Positions 1-15,039 of a stretch of DNA of 64,000 nt are shown here, piece by piece. Within the stretch, counting starts at the first letter, position 1. Every line of letters begins with the position of its first letter. The stretch spans positions 2,470,001-2,534,000 of the forward strand of contig CALNXK010000014.1 in NCBI GenBank assembly GCA_942486035.1, given 5' to 3'. The notes beneath the pieces were generated by a model. The model did no database searches. It worked only from the letters and a program-made list of their open reading frames with translations, and was not told where the DNA came from. The DNA comes from Porites lobata. Lineage: Eukaryota > Cnidaria > Anthozoa > Scleractinia > Poritidae. The translations under genes and the position numbers were made by a program.

Positions 1-76
1 ACAAAAGTTAGAATACTTGAGGTGTTTATGTACAAGTTTTTAAAGTGTCTAAATAATTTGAAATCCTTATAAGATC

Positions 77-3000
77 ATGGGAAAGAAACACAAAAGCAAG
101 AAACATCACAAGAAAGGCACTGATATCGCTGAAGGTAACAGAAGTAGTGTTTGCAGGCTTTTGTAATCGCGTGATTGTTCTCCTCTGTCTAAATTATCCG
201 ACATGAATTATTTTGAGTTGTAAATTGAGTGATTCTCCTGTCCGCAGACATGCCTGGGAGATCCGAGAAAGCTGAGAAAGGGGAGAAACCAATTAAACTT
301 GTGCTTAAAGTTGGAAGTAATCAAGAGAAAGTTTCTGCTAAATCGGACACTCCAAGTTCGACAAGCAGGCCTGCAGGAAACGTTGACAGAACGAAGTCTA
401 AAGATCATTCTTCGAAAAAGAAAAAGAAGAAGAGATCGGCATCCAGAGAAAGAAAGAAACCCAAGTTTGATCCCGGATCTAGCGTGAGTAGTAGGAAGTA
501 ATGTCTTCATGATCGCATGTTAATTCATTGTTTGGGCTTTCATTTGATACTTTTAGCACAGGTAAACCACCCTCCGTTCTTGTGGCCGTTGTTGTTAATC
601 TGATCATCGATCTTTTTTGCTTCATACGACAGCGAGGGCTGGTCCCATTAATGTTGTCCGTCATAAAGTGAGTTGCGTGAGTGTAAGGTGACATTTTGAT
701 CACTCAGTGCCAGTCTTTTTGAAAATTTTACAGCGTTACACCCCTACTCGACCTTCTGTTATTAGTGCCCCCCTTCCCCTTCCTGGGTTAAGCACCCTTC
801 TCATGCCCGAAACCAATATTCTTAGTGGTTTTGTAATGCATGATGAAGCTCTTAGAACATCTGTGTGGGAGGCTGACAAAAAAAAAAAAATCAAACTAAA
901 GGTTTTGTTGTCGTTTTGATGTGTACGATTTTAGGCTTGTGCTTCACCATCGTCTGTTAGCAGCCATGAAAAATCCAAGAAAAAAAGAGACCGGCATGAA
1001 TTTGAAGCAGAAAGTAACAGCATGGCTGACACTGAAAGACCAATCAAGAAAATTTACATCAAGCCTATAGAGCCTCCAGTCAGGTAAAATAAAGTCTTTG
1101 AGTTACACTGTAGCATGGTCTGTAAATAGAGAGGAGAGGAAAAATCACATTACCATGGTAGCACAATGCTTGGACCTCAACAGTCTATCTTGACAGAGAC
1201 GGCCATTTGCATTGTCGAATGATGAAAGAAAACTATGGGAGCTACATTTTGTTCCTGAGAGCAATCATGCACAAGAAAGTCATACATGTGCATGTCAATT
1301 TTTTTTTGTGTCATATTTGCAGGACCACTGGTGCTACCATGGCTTCATGGAGTACTGACTCTAAATAAACAAAAGTCTTATTCAAAACTGGAAACTAAAT
1401 TAGTATGAGATACATGTACATTAGAAGTGTTGTGAGGTGGCCAAGATATTGGCTATTTTATAATAGTTTGTTTTTTAAGTGTTATGAGACTGGGCGGAAG
1501 GATTCAATTGTGACTCATTTACTTTTACATTGCATCAATAAAGAAAGTAAAGGAATTTTTAGCTCAGTAAGTGAATGACCTGAAAGATGTGAAAGATGTT
1601 ACTTGCCAATTATGTCATTATTTTTTCGCATTCACTTATTTTATTTCACATTCATTTAGTTTAATATAAGCTTAAAATTTGCGTTCTTTCTTTAGTCCAT
1701 ACAGTACACTCTTGATATAGCTGATCCTACATTGTGTATCAGTATGCAGAGATTATGTAAACCTATTATGTTAGCTTGCACCCTTTTAGTCTCTCTGTAA
1801 CTTAGTGGTTAGAGCACTCGCTTGATGTTTTGGAGGTCATCTGTTTAAATCCTGTCATGGACTCAAGATTTTTGTTTGTCCCATGCTCCTCCATGGTAGA
1901 CTCACTTGTTGTTTTGTTTTTTTTTTTTTCCATTTTTGTTCCCCAGAAACAGCCCAGAATCTAGAAAACTTGGTGGTAAGTACAGTTATGTATCTTTGAC
2001 ATTTTGTTATAGGGATCCATATTCATTTTTTCACAGAGTTGTCAGCCGGGCAAGTAAGCCTGATGGCATACTTGCCCGGTTACAATTTGGGTTGCCAATA
2101 CAAAAGGGCAGCATAATTTATAATAATTATTATAGAAGAATGGTGAAAGAAATTCTGTTCAACTTGGACCATTTCTGATTAGCATTTTATTTCTGTCTAC
2201 TTATAGTTACCAAGAAACGGTTTTAACTAAACTGTTATGTACATTAACAGGCTACAGGCCTAGGTTAAACACAGTTTATTTACATTGCAAGCAGTCACGG
2301 TTGGTCAGTTTGCCATGAAGGCAAGACAGTATGCTAACGTTTTCCCCCATATAAGCCAGCAGTTCCTGCATCAACCTTTTTTTCAGTCAAAGGCAGAGAA
2401 ACATCTTCTAAAAAATGTCACATCTTGATGCGTATGAGGCACCGGCTTCTGCTTCACCTTTTTGTCCACTGAAGACAACAAAATGCCTTCTAAAACACAC
2501 CATAATCTTGATGAGTGCTGTCACGTTTTCTACGAATGGCCTCTGAATGCAGTACTTCACGAAAAACTGAGCCTGTGATCATTTCGTAGAAAATACTGCA
2601 CCATCAAAGATGGCGCCCAAACTTACGATTTCATTGCAGACGAAGGCTCCTAAAGTTATTCACCATTATTCTAAAAGTTTTAAGTGGATGACAAGTAAGC
2701 AGAAAACAGGGAAAATGTATAAAATGAAAATAAGAATTCTTGAAAAGGTGTTGTGGTTGAGCAAAACCTCACTCGTCTGTACGAGATTGTAGTCATCTGG
2801 GACGACTGGACGACTGGGAATATGGATCCCTGTTGTTGTTATGACTGTAATTTATTGCCTAGGAGTGTTACATTGATTTGCATGTGAAGTCATGTTATTT
2901 GGGGGTCAACTCTTTTGGGTTTATTGCAGGTTACTTAAAGGAGCCAGAGTTATCGCCTTTGCAATTGTGTTTGGAAAATGTGCATCGTACTCTTCAAAGG

Positions 3001-6000
3001 TCAGGCATAGTGCTAATAAACATAGAATTGACACTATTAAAAATAGCTGCAATAAAATAAAGCACTGTATTTCCCATTCAAATTGGTAAATTTATTACTT
3101 CAGGGTGCAACGAAAGTCATTTTTAAAGCTTGCCATTTGGGCAAGCTGAAGGTACATGTAGAATATATACTAGCCCAAACGTCATTTCAACTAGCTCCAA
3201 AAACTTTTTGATGAGCAGAATTGATTTCACAGTTCTTCTGTAATTTGAATTCCTCAAAAAACTTCACTTGCACATTGGGCAAGTTAAGAACAAAATTCAC
3301 CAGCCCTGGGCTATCAGACACTACTTTCTTTGCTCGCTGATTGTTTGTTAGTTTGTTTTTTTTAGTGTAATCAAACATGACTGTGCATTCTCCATATATA
3401 ATTATTAACCTTTTTTTACTTGCAGGAGTCCTTTGTAAGCATGTTCACTGTATTCCATTCCCACTTACAGGGCTTCTCATATTTCGCGCGGTTGCGGATC
3501 CGCGAAATTCAGGTATTTCCGCGAAATCCCACAAAATTCCCAAAAAAACGCGAAATACCGCGAAATCCACCGGAAATAATTATTTCCAAATACATGTCGG
3601 CAAAACATATTTAATACTTATCTTGGCTATTAGACCTGTTTTATTCACCTCAAATGTCCAAATTTATCTTGAAACTTCGTCACTGCAACGAGTAAACAAC
3701 ATCCCAAAACTACCAGGCGTTTTTAGATGAACGTTGCAAAAAACTAGGCACTAACCATAATGTTAATAGCTTTAGCATTCGCTCATTTCTCGAGCGAACT
3801 GTTGTTGAAAGAGCAAATGATTGTCCTGGTTAAAAAAAATGTTAACCAATGCTGGTCATATCGACGCAAAATTGATCGATTTTAGCGAAATTTCCCACCA
3901 AAAATCCAGTGAAATCGGCTGTTTTTGTTTTTGTTTCCCCCCCAAATTTCCCGTGAAATCGGCCGATTTTTCTGAGAATTTGCCTCTGAAAATCCTTCGA
4001 AATTTGACATTTTTCCGTGAAAATCCCGCGAAATCGGCCGATTTTTCTATGAATTTTGACTTTTTTCCTGCAAAAATACCAGAAATCGGCCGATTTTTCC
4101 GCGAATTTTGACTTTCTTCCCGCGAAATCGGCCGATTTTTCCGCGAATTTGCCCTTGAAAATCCCGCGAAATTTTGTTTTTTTTCCACGAAATATCAGAA
4201 GCCCTGCACTTACATGATTGTAGTTGTAATGAAACCTTGCTAGTCAATAACTATTGATTCAGCTTTTAAGATGATTAATCATAAGTAAGATTGAAATATT
4301 CATGTTATTATTTTAACAGAAAGGATACTCAAGGATTTTTTGCCTTTCCTGTAAATGACACTATTGCGCCAGGATATTCCAACATCATCAATCATCCTAT
4401 GGACTTCAGCTTCATGAAATACAAGATTGACTCTAATGAATATCATTCCTTGGAACAATTCAGGGTAATTAAAATATAACCTTGTGCCTGATGCTTTTAT
4501 TGGCAGCGCTTACAGTAGTGATTAATGAACATTTTAAAATGATTACCCTGTAGGCTAGCTGTCGCTGAAGTTTGCATTAATTTAGTAACCTGGAGCTGTC
4601 ATGATGGCCTGTGTACATATTTCTATTTGTCTGCATGCAGTCTATGGTCATGCTGGCCTACCAACTCTACTCTTAACTAACATTCACTTTATCTTGGCGA
4701 ACCATGCTTGCCCCTCAGAGAACTCTTAATTAAAACATGCTATCCCAATGGCTCACTCCACCAACCCTGGGCTATGCAGTGTTCCAGCCAGAAAATTCTG
4801 CTTGAGGGCCAAAGTGGCCCCTACAACCCATTTTTGGGGGACAGATATTTCAAGAAAAGGCCAATGTACCAGTATCTCTCTAATATGCAAAAGAGAAGAA
4901 ACAGTTGGAAAGTTAAGGAAATGAAAATGGCAGTTTATTTGAAGCTGACATGGAGCATCCCTTTTTATACACAATAGAGGAAATCTTCGGTAATAAAGTA
5001 AACAGTACCACTTCACCGTCAAGATCTGCCTCTATTTGCTTCTCCTTCCACTTTTTCGTTATTTACTGAGAAAAAACTTTCGATAAACCTCGAAGATGCG
5101 TTTGTCAGGTTTATTCTTTTTCGAGACAACATGATGGATACCCATGAGCTCCTGCGATATTACAAAAGCCAAGTCGAGGCTCAGTGGTCTCCAGACCACT
5201 CACGGTAAATCAGGTAAACTCAAGAAGATTCATCGATTGATTTTCATGTTGTGTACATAGGTACAGAGTCGTTGTTCTTTACATTAAAAGTTCTGTTTAA
5301 CTGGAAAATTATTGTACTTGAAGTAACAGAGACCATTTTAAGCCCAGGGAATGAAAAAAGGAAAGGGCCATAAATGGCCCTTGAACGCGGTTGGGTGGAG
5401 CCATCTCTCAATCTTTTGCGGGATTCACGCAACGGCACACTCTGGCTGGAACACTGGGTATGAGAGCAGACTAATGCAAATTATCCATTCAATACACAGT
5501 TCAGTAATGATGTTATTATTAGCATGATTACTAAGGTGATTGTAGAGAATTGCAAGCTCTGATTGGTCCAGGATCATGTCTGATGTCCTGCCTTCCATCT
5601 GCGAATGAACAGCGGCGTTGCATTCAGATTTTAGATGGCAACAATGTGCTACATAAAGCTATCCTTTTTGTTTGCCTACAGGCTACTCTAAAATCCTTGT
5701 TTTATTTTCAGGAGGATTTTAATCTTATGTGTAACAATGCCATGGTTTATAATGCACCAGAGACAATTTACTACAAAGCAGCCAAGAAACTTGTACTATC
5801 AGGATCAAAGCTTCTGTCTCCTGTGAGTATGATTTAAGCATTATGTATTTTAGATTAATCATACCTACAAGAATATCTGTCCTTTTATCAGTTATCAGCT
5901 TTTAAATCTTATCATACAACATAAACTTGAGCCTGCGATCAATTTAAAGCTAACAACTGGTCAGCAAAAAACTTCAAAAAAGACATGTGACCTTCATGAG

Positions 6001-9000
6001 TTAGCATCTGAGCCCGCGATATGGTTTATGTGACACTGGTCAGCAGATACGCTGTTTTCACAGCTGGTCTGCTGTCAATTGACCATATTATGGATGTCTA
6101 TTATGAAGTTAAACACAGGCTCCAGGTTCCCACACTAGCTAGAAACAATATTGTTTCCCTGTAGTGCAGATGGACAGGTGAACGATCACGTGATTACCAA
6201 ATTTTGTTAGGTGTGGGGCTCCGCTCACGTGAACTTCACGGAGTTCTGCTATAAACATACTCTGTGAATCTCCACTGAAAACATTTTCGCATGCTCAAGG
6301 TGGTGGCCTTGTGTCAAAGTTTTAGTAACCGGAAATATGCTATACTTATAGTAGTCGTGATGTACACAGATGGTTGAATAAATGAGTTTGTCGACTAATT
6401 TCTTGTTTCTTGAAAGTCTAATAGACAATTAATTTTATAATAAGGTGGAACAGGCAAAGCAATATCATTGTACACTGAGTAATGGAAAATTTTTGAGGGC
6501 AATGGGATTTTCGTCTCTCACTTAGTAATTCCAAAGATAGAGATTTCTTCAATTTGGACACGCTGGTGTTATAATCACGATCATGTTTGATAAATCCCAC
6601 TGCACAACTATGGACTGCTTCTAGTTTCTCCACTTGATTCTGTCTATAAGGATCCCATAATGCAGTCACATACTCTAGATGTGGCATGACAAGTGATACA
6701 TATGCTGCTCGTTTGGTTTCCACTGAGCAGGCGCACAAGTTCCTTTTCACAAACGCAAGTATAGAATTCCCCTTTTTTGCAATCTTGTCCACATGAGAGT
6801 TCCACTGTAAATCGCTGGACAGCAAAACACCTAAATAGGGATTTTGCTGGACAGCTACCAGGGTTTGGTTGTGAAGGGAGTAGTCTTTTACTACTGGGGA
6901 TCTACTCCGGTGTGAAGACATTTTGTAGCATTTGGTGGGATTAAACAGCGTCAGCCACCTATCAGCCCATAGGCCTAGTTTGACTAGGTCACGCTGTAAA
7001 GCCAAGGTGTCATCATTATGAGTGATTTTGATACAATAAAGCATCATCATCAAACAATCTTGTGTCATTAATGAATAACAAAAACATTAATGGACCGAGT
7101 ACAGTGCCTTGTGGCACCCCCCGAAGTCACTACTGCAGATTTCGAACAGACACCATCGACTGTACAGTTATGACACTCTGTGATCTCCTAGTGAGCCATG
7201 ATTTAATCCATGCAAGGGTACTTCCCTGAATGCCATAAAACTGCAATTTGCTTATGAGGTGTTGATGGGGTACTTTATCGAATGCTTTACTAAAATCTAA
7301 TATGATCATATCCATTTGACCTCCGTGATCTAACTTCATAGCCAGGTCTTCAACAGCCAGTATTAACTGAGTTTCACATGAATGAGTTTTCCAAAATCCA
7401 TGTTGGTTCGCAAATAAGATGTTATTGTCGTCAAGATGATGCATGATGTTCTTATAGATGACATGTTCCATGATTTTACATAACACAGCAGTAAGGGACA
7501 CAGGTCTATAATTACATGTATCATGTTTTTCCCCTTTTTTGAAAACTGGAACTACATGAACGTTTCTCCAGTCATTGGGAAGTTGACCTGACTCATATGA
7601 CTGGGTGAAAAGGAAAGTAACAACTTCAGCTATTTCCGATGCAGTTATCTTAAGTAGAGTAGTTGGCAATTTATCTGGGCCATTGGCTTTCTTGCTGTCC
7701 AAGTTCTTAAGGAGATTAATTATACCTTCTCTGTTAAATAGTACTGAGTCCATTGCTGGAATGTCACTGCGGCCTTTATTCGAAATGAAGGAAAGATCCT
7801 CTTTAGTGAATATCTGTTGAAAATGGTTGCTTAAAACTTCAGCTTTACTTGTACTGTCAGACATCACCTTACTATTAACATTTAATCGAGGAATGCCAAT
7901 TTGATCTTGTTTTCTGGATTTAGTATAAGACCAGAATTTCTTTGGCTTCTCCTTCAAGGCGCAAGCAAGAGTATTTTCTATATATTCGTCTTGTGCTGAT
8001 TTGAATTTGGTTTTCAATGCTTTTTGGAATTTCCAATATTTCAACTTGTCAACAGCTTTCCCTGATTTCTTGTACGTGTCACCTGAGGTGTTATAAAGCC
8101 TCTTCTTTTTTCTCAATAATTTCTTGAGATCCCTAGTAATCCAAGGGGAGTCATTCCATGAGCCGATCTTTTTGCTTGGGACTTTACTATTGAGAATTGA
8201 CAACAATCCTGACTTGAAGAACTGCCAGTTATCCTCAGTATTGATGTTCTCTGGGTTTCACAAGAACTTTCTCTTCTGGCTGGAATTTTCTGGCTCTAGT
8301 CTTGCGATCATAATAGTGCTTTCCTTTATTTTGAGCCTTCTGTAACTAACTGTGGGCTTATTTAAGGGTTTTCTCCAGCTTCTCTCGCAGCTAAGAAACA
8401 TATTGGTAGCTGTTCTTGACTTCCGGTTCCTCTACTTCTTTCGTCCAAATCTCCTTAAGAATGGTCATCGGACGTCTAACGACTCTTCCATACAACAGCT
8501 CAAACGGTGACAAACCAGTAGACTCTTGGCGAACCCCACGATTAGCAAACAACAAAGGTTTGATAAAGCGATGCCACTGTCTTGGATGTTCACTACAAAA
8601 ACTATTTAATATAAACTTCATTCTTACGCTGAACTTCTCGGTTAAACCATTACACATAGGGTGGTAAGGCGTGGTTGTTATCTGCTTGATACTCAGAAAT
8701 AGTGTTACTTCCTTCATGCAATCAGAGACGAACTGTGTACCAATGTCACTTAAAATCTCTTCAGCAATTCCTAATCTACTAAAGATATTTACTAACGCCT
8801 CTGCAACGGTTTCAGTGTCAATAGTCTTTAAAGGAACGGCTTCGGGATAGCGAGTGGCAAAATCAACAAGTGTCAGAATGTACCTGTGCCCTTCTTCACT
8901 TGGTGGTCTGATAGGTCCGACAAGGTCAATGGCTACTCTTTTAAATGATGTATCAATCAAAGGCATCTTCTGTAGTGGCACCTTCGGAACCGATCCCTTG

Positions 9001-12000
9001 TTTACGGTCTTCTGACAGACATCACATGATTTGCAAAAACGGGTTAAATCACTTTGAATACCTGGCCAATAACATGCACTCTCAATCTTGTCAGTCGTCT
9101 TCTTAATTCCTAAATGACCTGCCATTATAGATCCATAAGCCACTTCCATTATTCGAGGTCGTAACTGCACAGGAACCATCACTTGCTTCACAGGCTTACC
9201 AATATTCACAAAAGGGTGTTTGTAGATGCAGTACAATATCCCACTCTTTACCTGAAAAGAAATCTCAGCTTGACCCTTGTCTAGTACATCACCTCGGTCC
9301 CAGTACTTCCGTAAACTCTCATCTTCACTCTGCATTTGTTTAAGTTTCTGTTTATCGACAATGGGACTCTCGTGGTAACTTGGTACTTTTAAAGGGCTAA
9401 CTTCCCCGTCTTTCTTAGCTTGACCTCTCGTGGTTACAGCGCATGCTTCTTGCCAAGTTGGGTCTGGTTCATGTGCAGGTCTAGCTCCAGGAACGTTCCC
9501 TATTATCAGGTCGTAAATGGCATCTGTGAGACACTGCGCTTCCACTAGCCCCTTGAGATAAGGTGTAACAGCCGTAACTCTTGCAATGGGTACCTTCCTC
9601 GCTGTGTTGTCAATGAGCAGCATAACGTTAAAATCACCGGTAACTCATCCTCAGACGCAAGATTCTTCTTAACTACTGTTCCACTACAACCAGTGTCTCT
9701 CAAGACATCCACAGTCTTCTCCTCCACTCTTCCCTTTGCAACAGGCATTTTCAACCGATCGCCAGGCAAAGGTTCAAGGCAGGCATTTCTTACTTTTGGG
9801 ATCTTCTTACCACTGGCTAATAGCAGTTTATCATCCTTAATACAGGCTCTAATTTCTTCTTCTGTGGGTTTAACCTCAGGTGGCTGAACCAGACAACCGG
9901 CACTCACTTGCCCACGCTGCACAGGGCAACCATCTTTATTTTGTCCTCCTGACTTCTGTGTACCTGAGCGGCAGTTTCTAGCTTCATGCCCTTGCTTGCC
10001 ACACACGAAGCATTTCTTAAGCTGAGATGGGCAGTTAACAGCCTTGTGGCCACGGGCGTTACACTTGAAACACAGTACTGTCGCTGAATCATTCTGCTGA
10101 TCTTTGTTTCACCCTTCTGAGGTAGTACCACAGGCTTCCTACTAGCAGAACTGAACAAATGTTTTCCGTGTGCCTCTAAGTACTGATCTGCAATCTTTTC
10201 TATCTAAACATACATTTCCCCGACCCCTTCACGAAGATGAATTGCTAACTCTTTTGGAGAAGAGACAATAAACTGTTCTTTCACAATTAAATCTTTCAGG
10301 CCTTCAAAAGAACGTTCAGTGTTCAACAGTTCCAACCAACGCACTAAGTATGTATCCAGTCTCACTATAAACTGTTCAGGACTCTCGTCAACTTCCGGCT
10401 TTGATGCTCTAAATTTACGACGATAGCCTTCCTCTGTAAGGTCATATCTCTTCATCAAAGCTAACTTCACTCAGTCATAATCTTGGGCCGCTTCCTCAGA
10501 TAATCGCGAATAAGCCTCTAGAGCACGTCCAGACAAGAGAGCACTAAGTTTCGAAGCCCATCCTGTCTTCTCCCATTTATCTGTAGCTGCGAATCTCTCA
10601 AATCGTTGTAGGTAAGCATCCAAGTCTAGTCGTCCTTGCCATCAACAAATGAGGGAAGCTTGGGTGCCTTGGCCCTATCCTCTCTCACTTCAGCGTGTTT
10701 GGCGACGCCTCGTCCTAGGCGAGTGAGCTCTACTTCATGCTCTCTCTTGGCGGTTTCAATAGCTTCTTTCTGTTTTAACAGTCCTGCTTCCAGCTCTAAT
10801 TTTCTCAGTTCACGTTCTTGTCGCCTAGCTTCTCCTTCTTCGCCCTCCCTTCTAAGCCCTTTCTCTTTCTCTTCTTCTTCCTTTCTTCTGTCTTCCTCAA
10901 GTATTCGACGTCTCTCTTCCTTTCCAATCCGAACTTTTCTGCAATCTATATAAACTCTTCCGTTTTCACAGCCGTGGTTCACAGCAAACACGCAATATCT
11001 ACTTCCTTGTAACAGTTCTTCTTACTTCTCAGTAGCCCCTTCTTCTTAAACTGTCCTTTCCTGGTTACTTTAGTCGGCAAACAATTGAATTCTTCTCCCG
11101 GACAGGCCCCCAATGTTACGCGGGTAATCTTTAGAAGACGGGTAGCCTGCAAACTAAACTGAATGCGGGGTTGTCAGAATAGCAACAAGAAGATTTATTC
11201 CAAAAATGAACGTAGTTTCCACGAAGTAAAACTCTACAACAGCACGTAATTCGATAAACTTACACGGCCTCCTCCAACTTCAATAAACACTGCCTCCGTC
11301 ACACTTGACTAAACACGACTAACGCGAAACTCTCTACGCTAGTTAAAACTTCGCTCGGACTCGCCTACTTATATAGATTCACAATAAACTAACATTTATT
11401 TATTAATAAGTAAATAAAGCAAAACAATATGATTCTAGAACTTTCTAAATAGTCTAATTATAGAAATATTACAAAATACACCGCTTTAGAAACGCTTACA
11501 CAAGATCCTAAAATAGACAAACTATGAACTCTCTCGAAGCTTCTAGAAAGTCGCGCTAGTCACACAATACAATTTTTCGTAACAGTTACGTGACGTCACA
11601 CTTCTCTCTACGGCAAGGGGTATAAAGTATGATGTTATTTATGTTCATTTTAACATGGGCTTTGTTTAACGCAAAATGTATAGGACAAAATACGGAATAT
11701 GTATCGCAGTATTGGATATCCAATACCAGATTATGAAGAGAATGAATCGGAGGGGCGTGGCTCAGATGAACCAATAGATGTTGATACCATAGACACCGAG
11801 GAGAACAGCGTTCCACAGACAACGAAAAGAGTCAAAGCAAGGTATTTGTTTTAAAAATCAAAAGGGGTCACCGGTAACTTTGAAATTGGTTAGGAATTTG
11901 GCAAACATCAACTTTTACTGATGTCCTTTCATGCCATTGTTTTCATTTTAAGAACAAAGCATTAGAAAGAAAAAACAATTATCTACTACTGCCTTTTTTG

Positions 12001-14344
12001 AAGATAAGGGATGTTAAATCAGCATGCAATTGAGAGGGTGGGAATTTTTCTTGATGAACAAAAACACAAACACAAAAGAAAGAACTGCCTGCAACTATTA
12101 ATGCGCCTTCTATGCTCCCTCGTAAAATAAGCAGAACTGTTTACATAACCTCCTGAAGAAGGGGAAACAGGGGAGGGGAGAGTAAAGGTAGGCCATAAGC
12201 AATTGTTTTTTTTTTTTGTAACCAGGCTTAGAAATAGCCTGCGTTGCAGCCGACCCACGCACTCGTCTAAACCATTAATCAGAAGGTTTACAGCGTCAGC
12301 GGCGCAGGCAAGCTTAGAAACGGATTTGAGGATTTAACTTGGTTCTTTAGGTCTGATTCCAAACATACATCTGCTAGTCGCAAGATCCTGGCTCAAGTGC
12401 AGGAGGCATCAAAACGGATGGCTGCTGAACTAGATGCCAAGTATCCCAACAGTAAGGTAATGTTATGGTGAAGGATCCATCCACGGCTTTTTCAACTTGT
12501 GACTGGGACCAGTTTGCGTAAATCCTTCAACACGACTACAAACAGGGTTTCGACAAAGTCTTGAATTCTTGAAAAAAGCTCGAAATTTTCCCAGCAATTT
12601 TCTAGACCTGGAAAAAGTCTTGAAAATAGAGATAAAGTCTGGAAAAATAGTCAGAGTAAGAGTTTATTTTTAAAGCTACAAAAAGTGCTTAATAGGTGAT
12701 TTTTTTTCCCTGTGGTCAAATGCTATTCATTCTTGCCCGCAACTAAGACATCTCATCACAGAATGAGAAGTTTCATAATTCTCTTATGTCCGCCTTGCAC
12801 CGTGTTTACTGTACGTTTGCAGTGCATCATGAGAAAAGCTTGGTTCCTGCGTTTTTCAAGATCTCTATTGATCACCTATTTGTTAACCTTGAGTCTGGAA
12901 AAATAAAGTATTGTTTGGAAGAAGTCTGGAAAAAGTCTTGAATTGTGAATCCAAAAATCTGTGGGAACCTTGAGGAAAGAACGCCCTAAAGTGAATAACG
13001 TTTCCAAGTTCAGTTTGTTAGTGAGTTGTTGAAAACTAACGAAGATGTAGCTTTGCAAACTCGCCCTCCCTCATCATACAAAGGTCTTGCAACTTTGTGT
13101 AGCAATATCTAGTGCAGAATCCAGACCTCGAGATAAGAGGGGGGCGGGGGGCGTTCATCCAGACCCTTAGATGGGGGGAGGGGGGTCGGGGGTATCCAAA
13201 AAACAAATTTTTTCGGTCCTTGGGACCTCAGTTTGGTCTAAAAGTAAGGGGGAAGGGGGGCGGGGCCCCCGGGCCCCTTCCCTGGATCCGCCACTGATAT
13301 CATCTTTGCTCACGTTGGACTTTAAACCTTTAAACTTAGGAAGTTTCCTACTTTTAAGGTGCACTTTGCAGCTGTGTCAATCGATAATCACTCACTGCTC
13401 TTTATCCGTGCAAGGGTCTATTATTTTGACACTTTTTAGACGTGTTAAAATTAGGCCTTTTCCGAGTTACAAAAACCTTCACTTTCAACGGGCAAAACCT
13501 TTCTTGTGAAAATGAAATTTATAGTGCATAAGAATAAGACAAATCATTTTGATATCAATAGCTTCGCACTTAGCCTCGCTTTGAAACGGAGGCTTGGGAC
13601 AAATCGGAAGTGGAGGATTTACTCGTAAAATAACCATATATGGCACCTCTATGCTCTTCCTTACTTACTTACGATTTCGTTGTCTGCAAGTGATTAAAAA
13701 CACACACACACACCCCAACAAAAGAAAGGCTAGTACAAAGGAAAATATGCAGAAGCTAATTGTTGCTAATTGTATACTCAATGTATTTTCCTCATCCTTA
13801 ACGCTAGTGCGTAGCCAGTACTTAAACCATACATACATGTAAATATTTTTCAGCACTTGCCACGTGGCCCACTCCTGAGATTATCTTTTTCTGTACCCTC
13901 TTTTATTTTCGAGTGAATCATTCAATTTAACAGTTTTAACATTTAGCATCATCATTCAAATTCTCATTTGTTTTCCCTATACACTTTTAATAGAAGTAGT
14001 GGGGAGAATTTGTTGAAGTATCAATTAGATTCATCTAGTGTGATGATGTCCTTAATTCTCATGACCACTCTGTTTAATAAAGCAGTGACATTACAAGGAG
14101 AAATTTGACGCTCATCACTCTTAGGGCTGAAAGGGTCAATGTTCATCAACCGAATAATGATGAAGTAATGACCTTGTTAACTGCTACTATCCGTGCCAAA
14201 GAGAAACACGAAATATTTTGTTTTAAATAAAGTTGTCCTCATTTTTACTTGCTAGGTTGGTTTCCTAAGGCGAGATAAAGATGGAACTACAACTTTAGCA
14301 GTTGTGAACCCTGTGGATTCTGAAGGTACCAACAACCTCCACCG

Positions 14345-14375
<31 letters not shown>

Positions 14376-15006
14376 GCAACAAACACCTGTCATGTGTAAC
14401 ATGCGACACAACTTTCCACATTCCTCCTCATACATCTTCGAATAGTTATTTCAAGCAGATTACCATTTGATTAGTCAAATGATCATGAGGTCTTAGTTTT
14501 TGCTATGGTTGCACCGCACAGTGACTGAGGTTTACGTTTTATTTATGTCCCATTCACATCAACAGAAAATGTCTAAATGATTGAACTAGTTACAACAAAA
14601 TATAGAAAATTAAAAGGAAAAAAAGACGGGGGTGGGGAACATACACACGATCCAAGTAACCCTTGTATTTGTATTCACGATTCTGCTGATTTTTAAGTCA
14701 ACAAAAATTCTGTAGCCAGGTTCGTCTTCTGAAAAAAGAAATTGAACATAATTATTGTTCGAACTAAACAGTCTTTAGCATAAAAATTGTAAAAGAAAAC
14801 CCAACATTTACTGAATAATGGACAGGTCTAGAGTATGGACTTTTAAGCCTTTTGATAACTCCAGTTTATGTTTATTTGTATAGGTAATAGCATGATTTGT
14901 AGTGATATTTGGCATAGATATCACGAGTGGTGTTTATGCCAAATATCACGTACAAATCATGCTATTAATTGTTTATATTAGTACCCTCAAAAGGTTTGTA
15001 ATTTTC

Positions 15007-15039
<33 letters not shown>

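Noticed and set aside
3880..4180. Regularly spaced repeats resembling a CRISPR array
   Set aside because: Units are degenerate, spacers are themselves repetitive, and the context is a eukaryotic intron within an inverted-repeat element.
3377..4247. Several overlapping frames on both strands, some over 100 codons
   Set aside because: They run through a degenerate CGCGAAAT/AATCGGCCGATT repeat array; composition mirrors the repeat and no splice or family signal is present.
10636..10953. Ser-rich + strand frame of 105 codons
   Set aside because: It is the antisense of the Glu/Lys/Arg-rich gag coiled coil of the LTR element.
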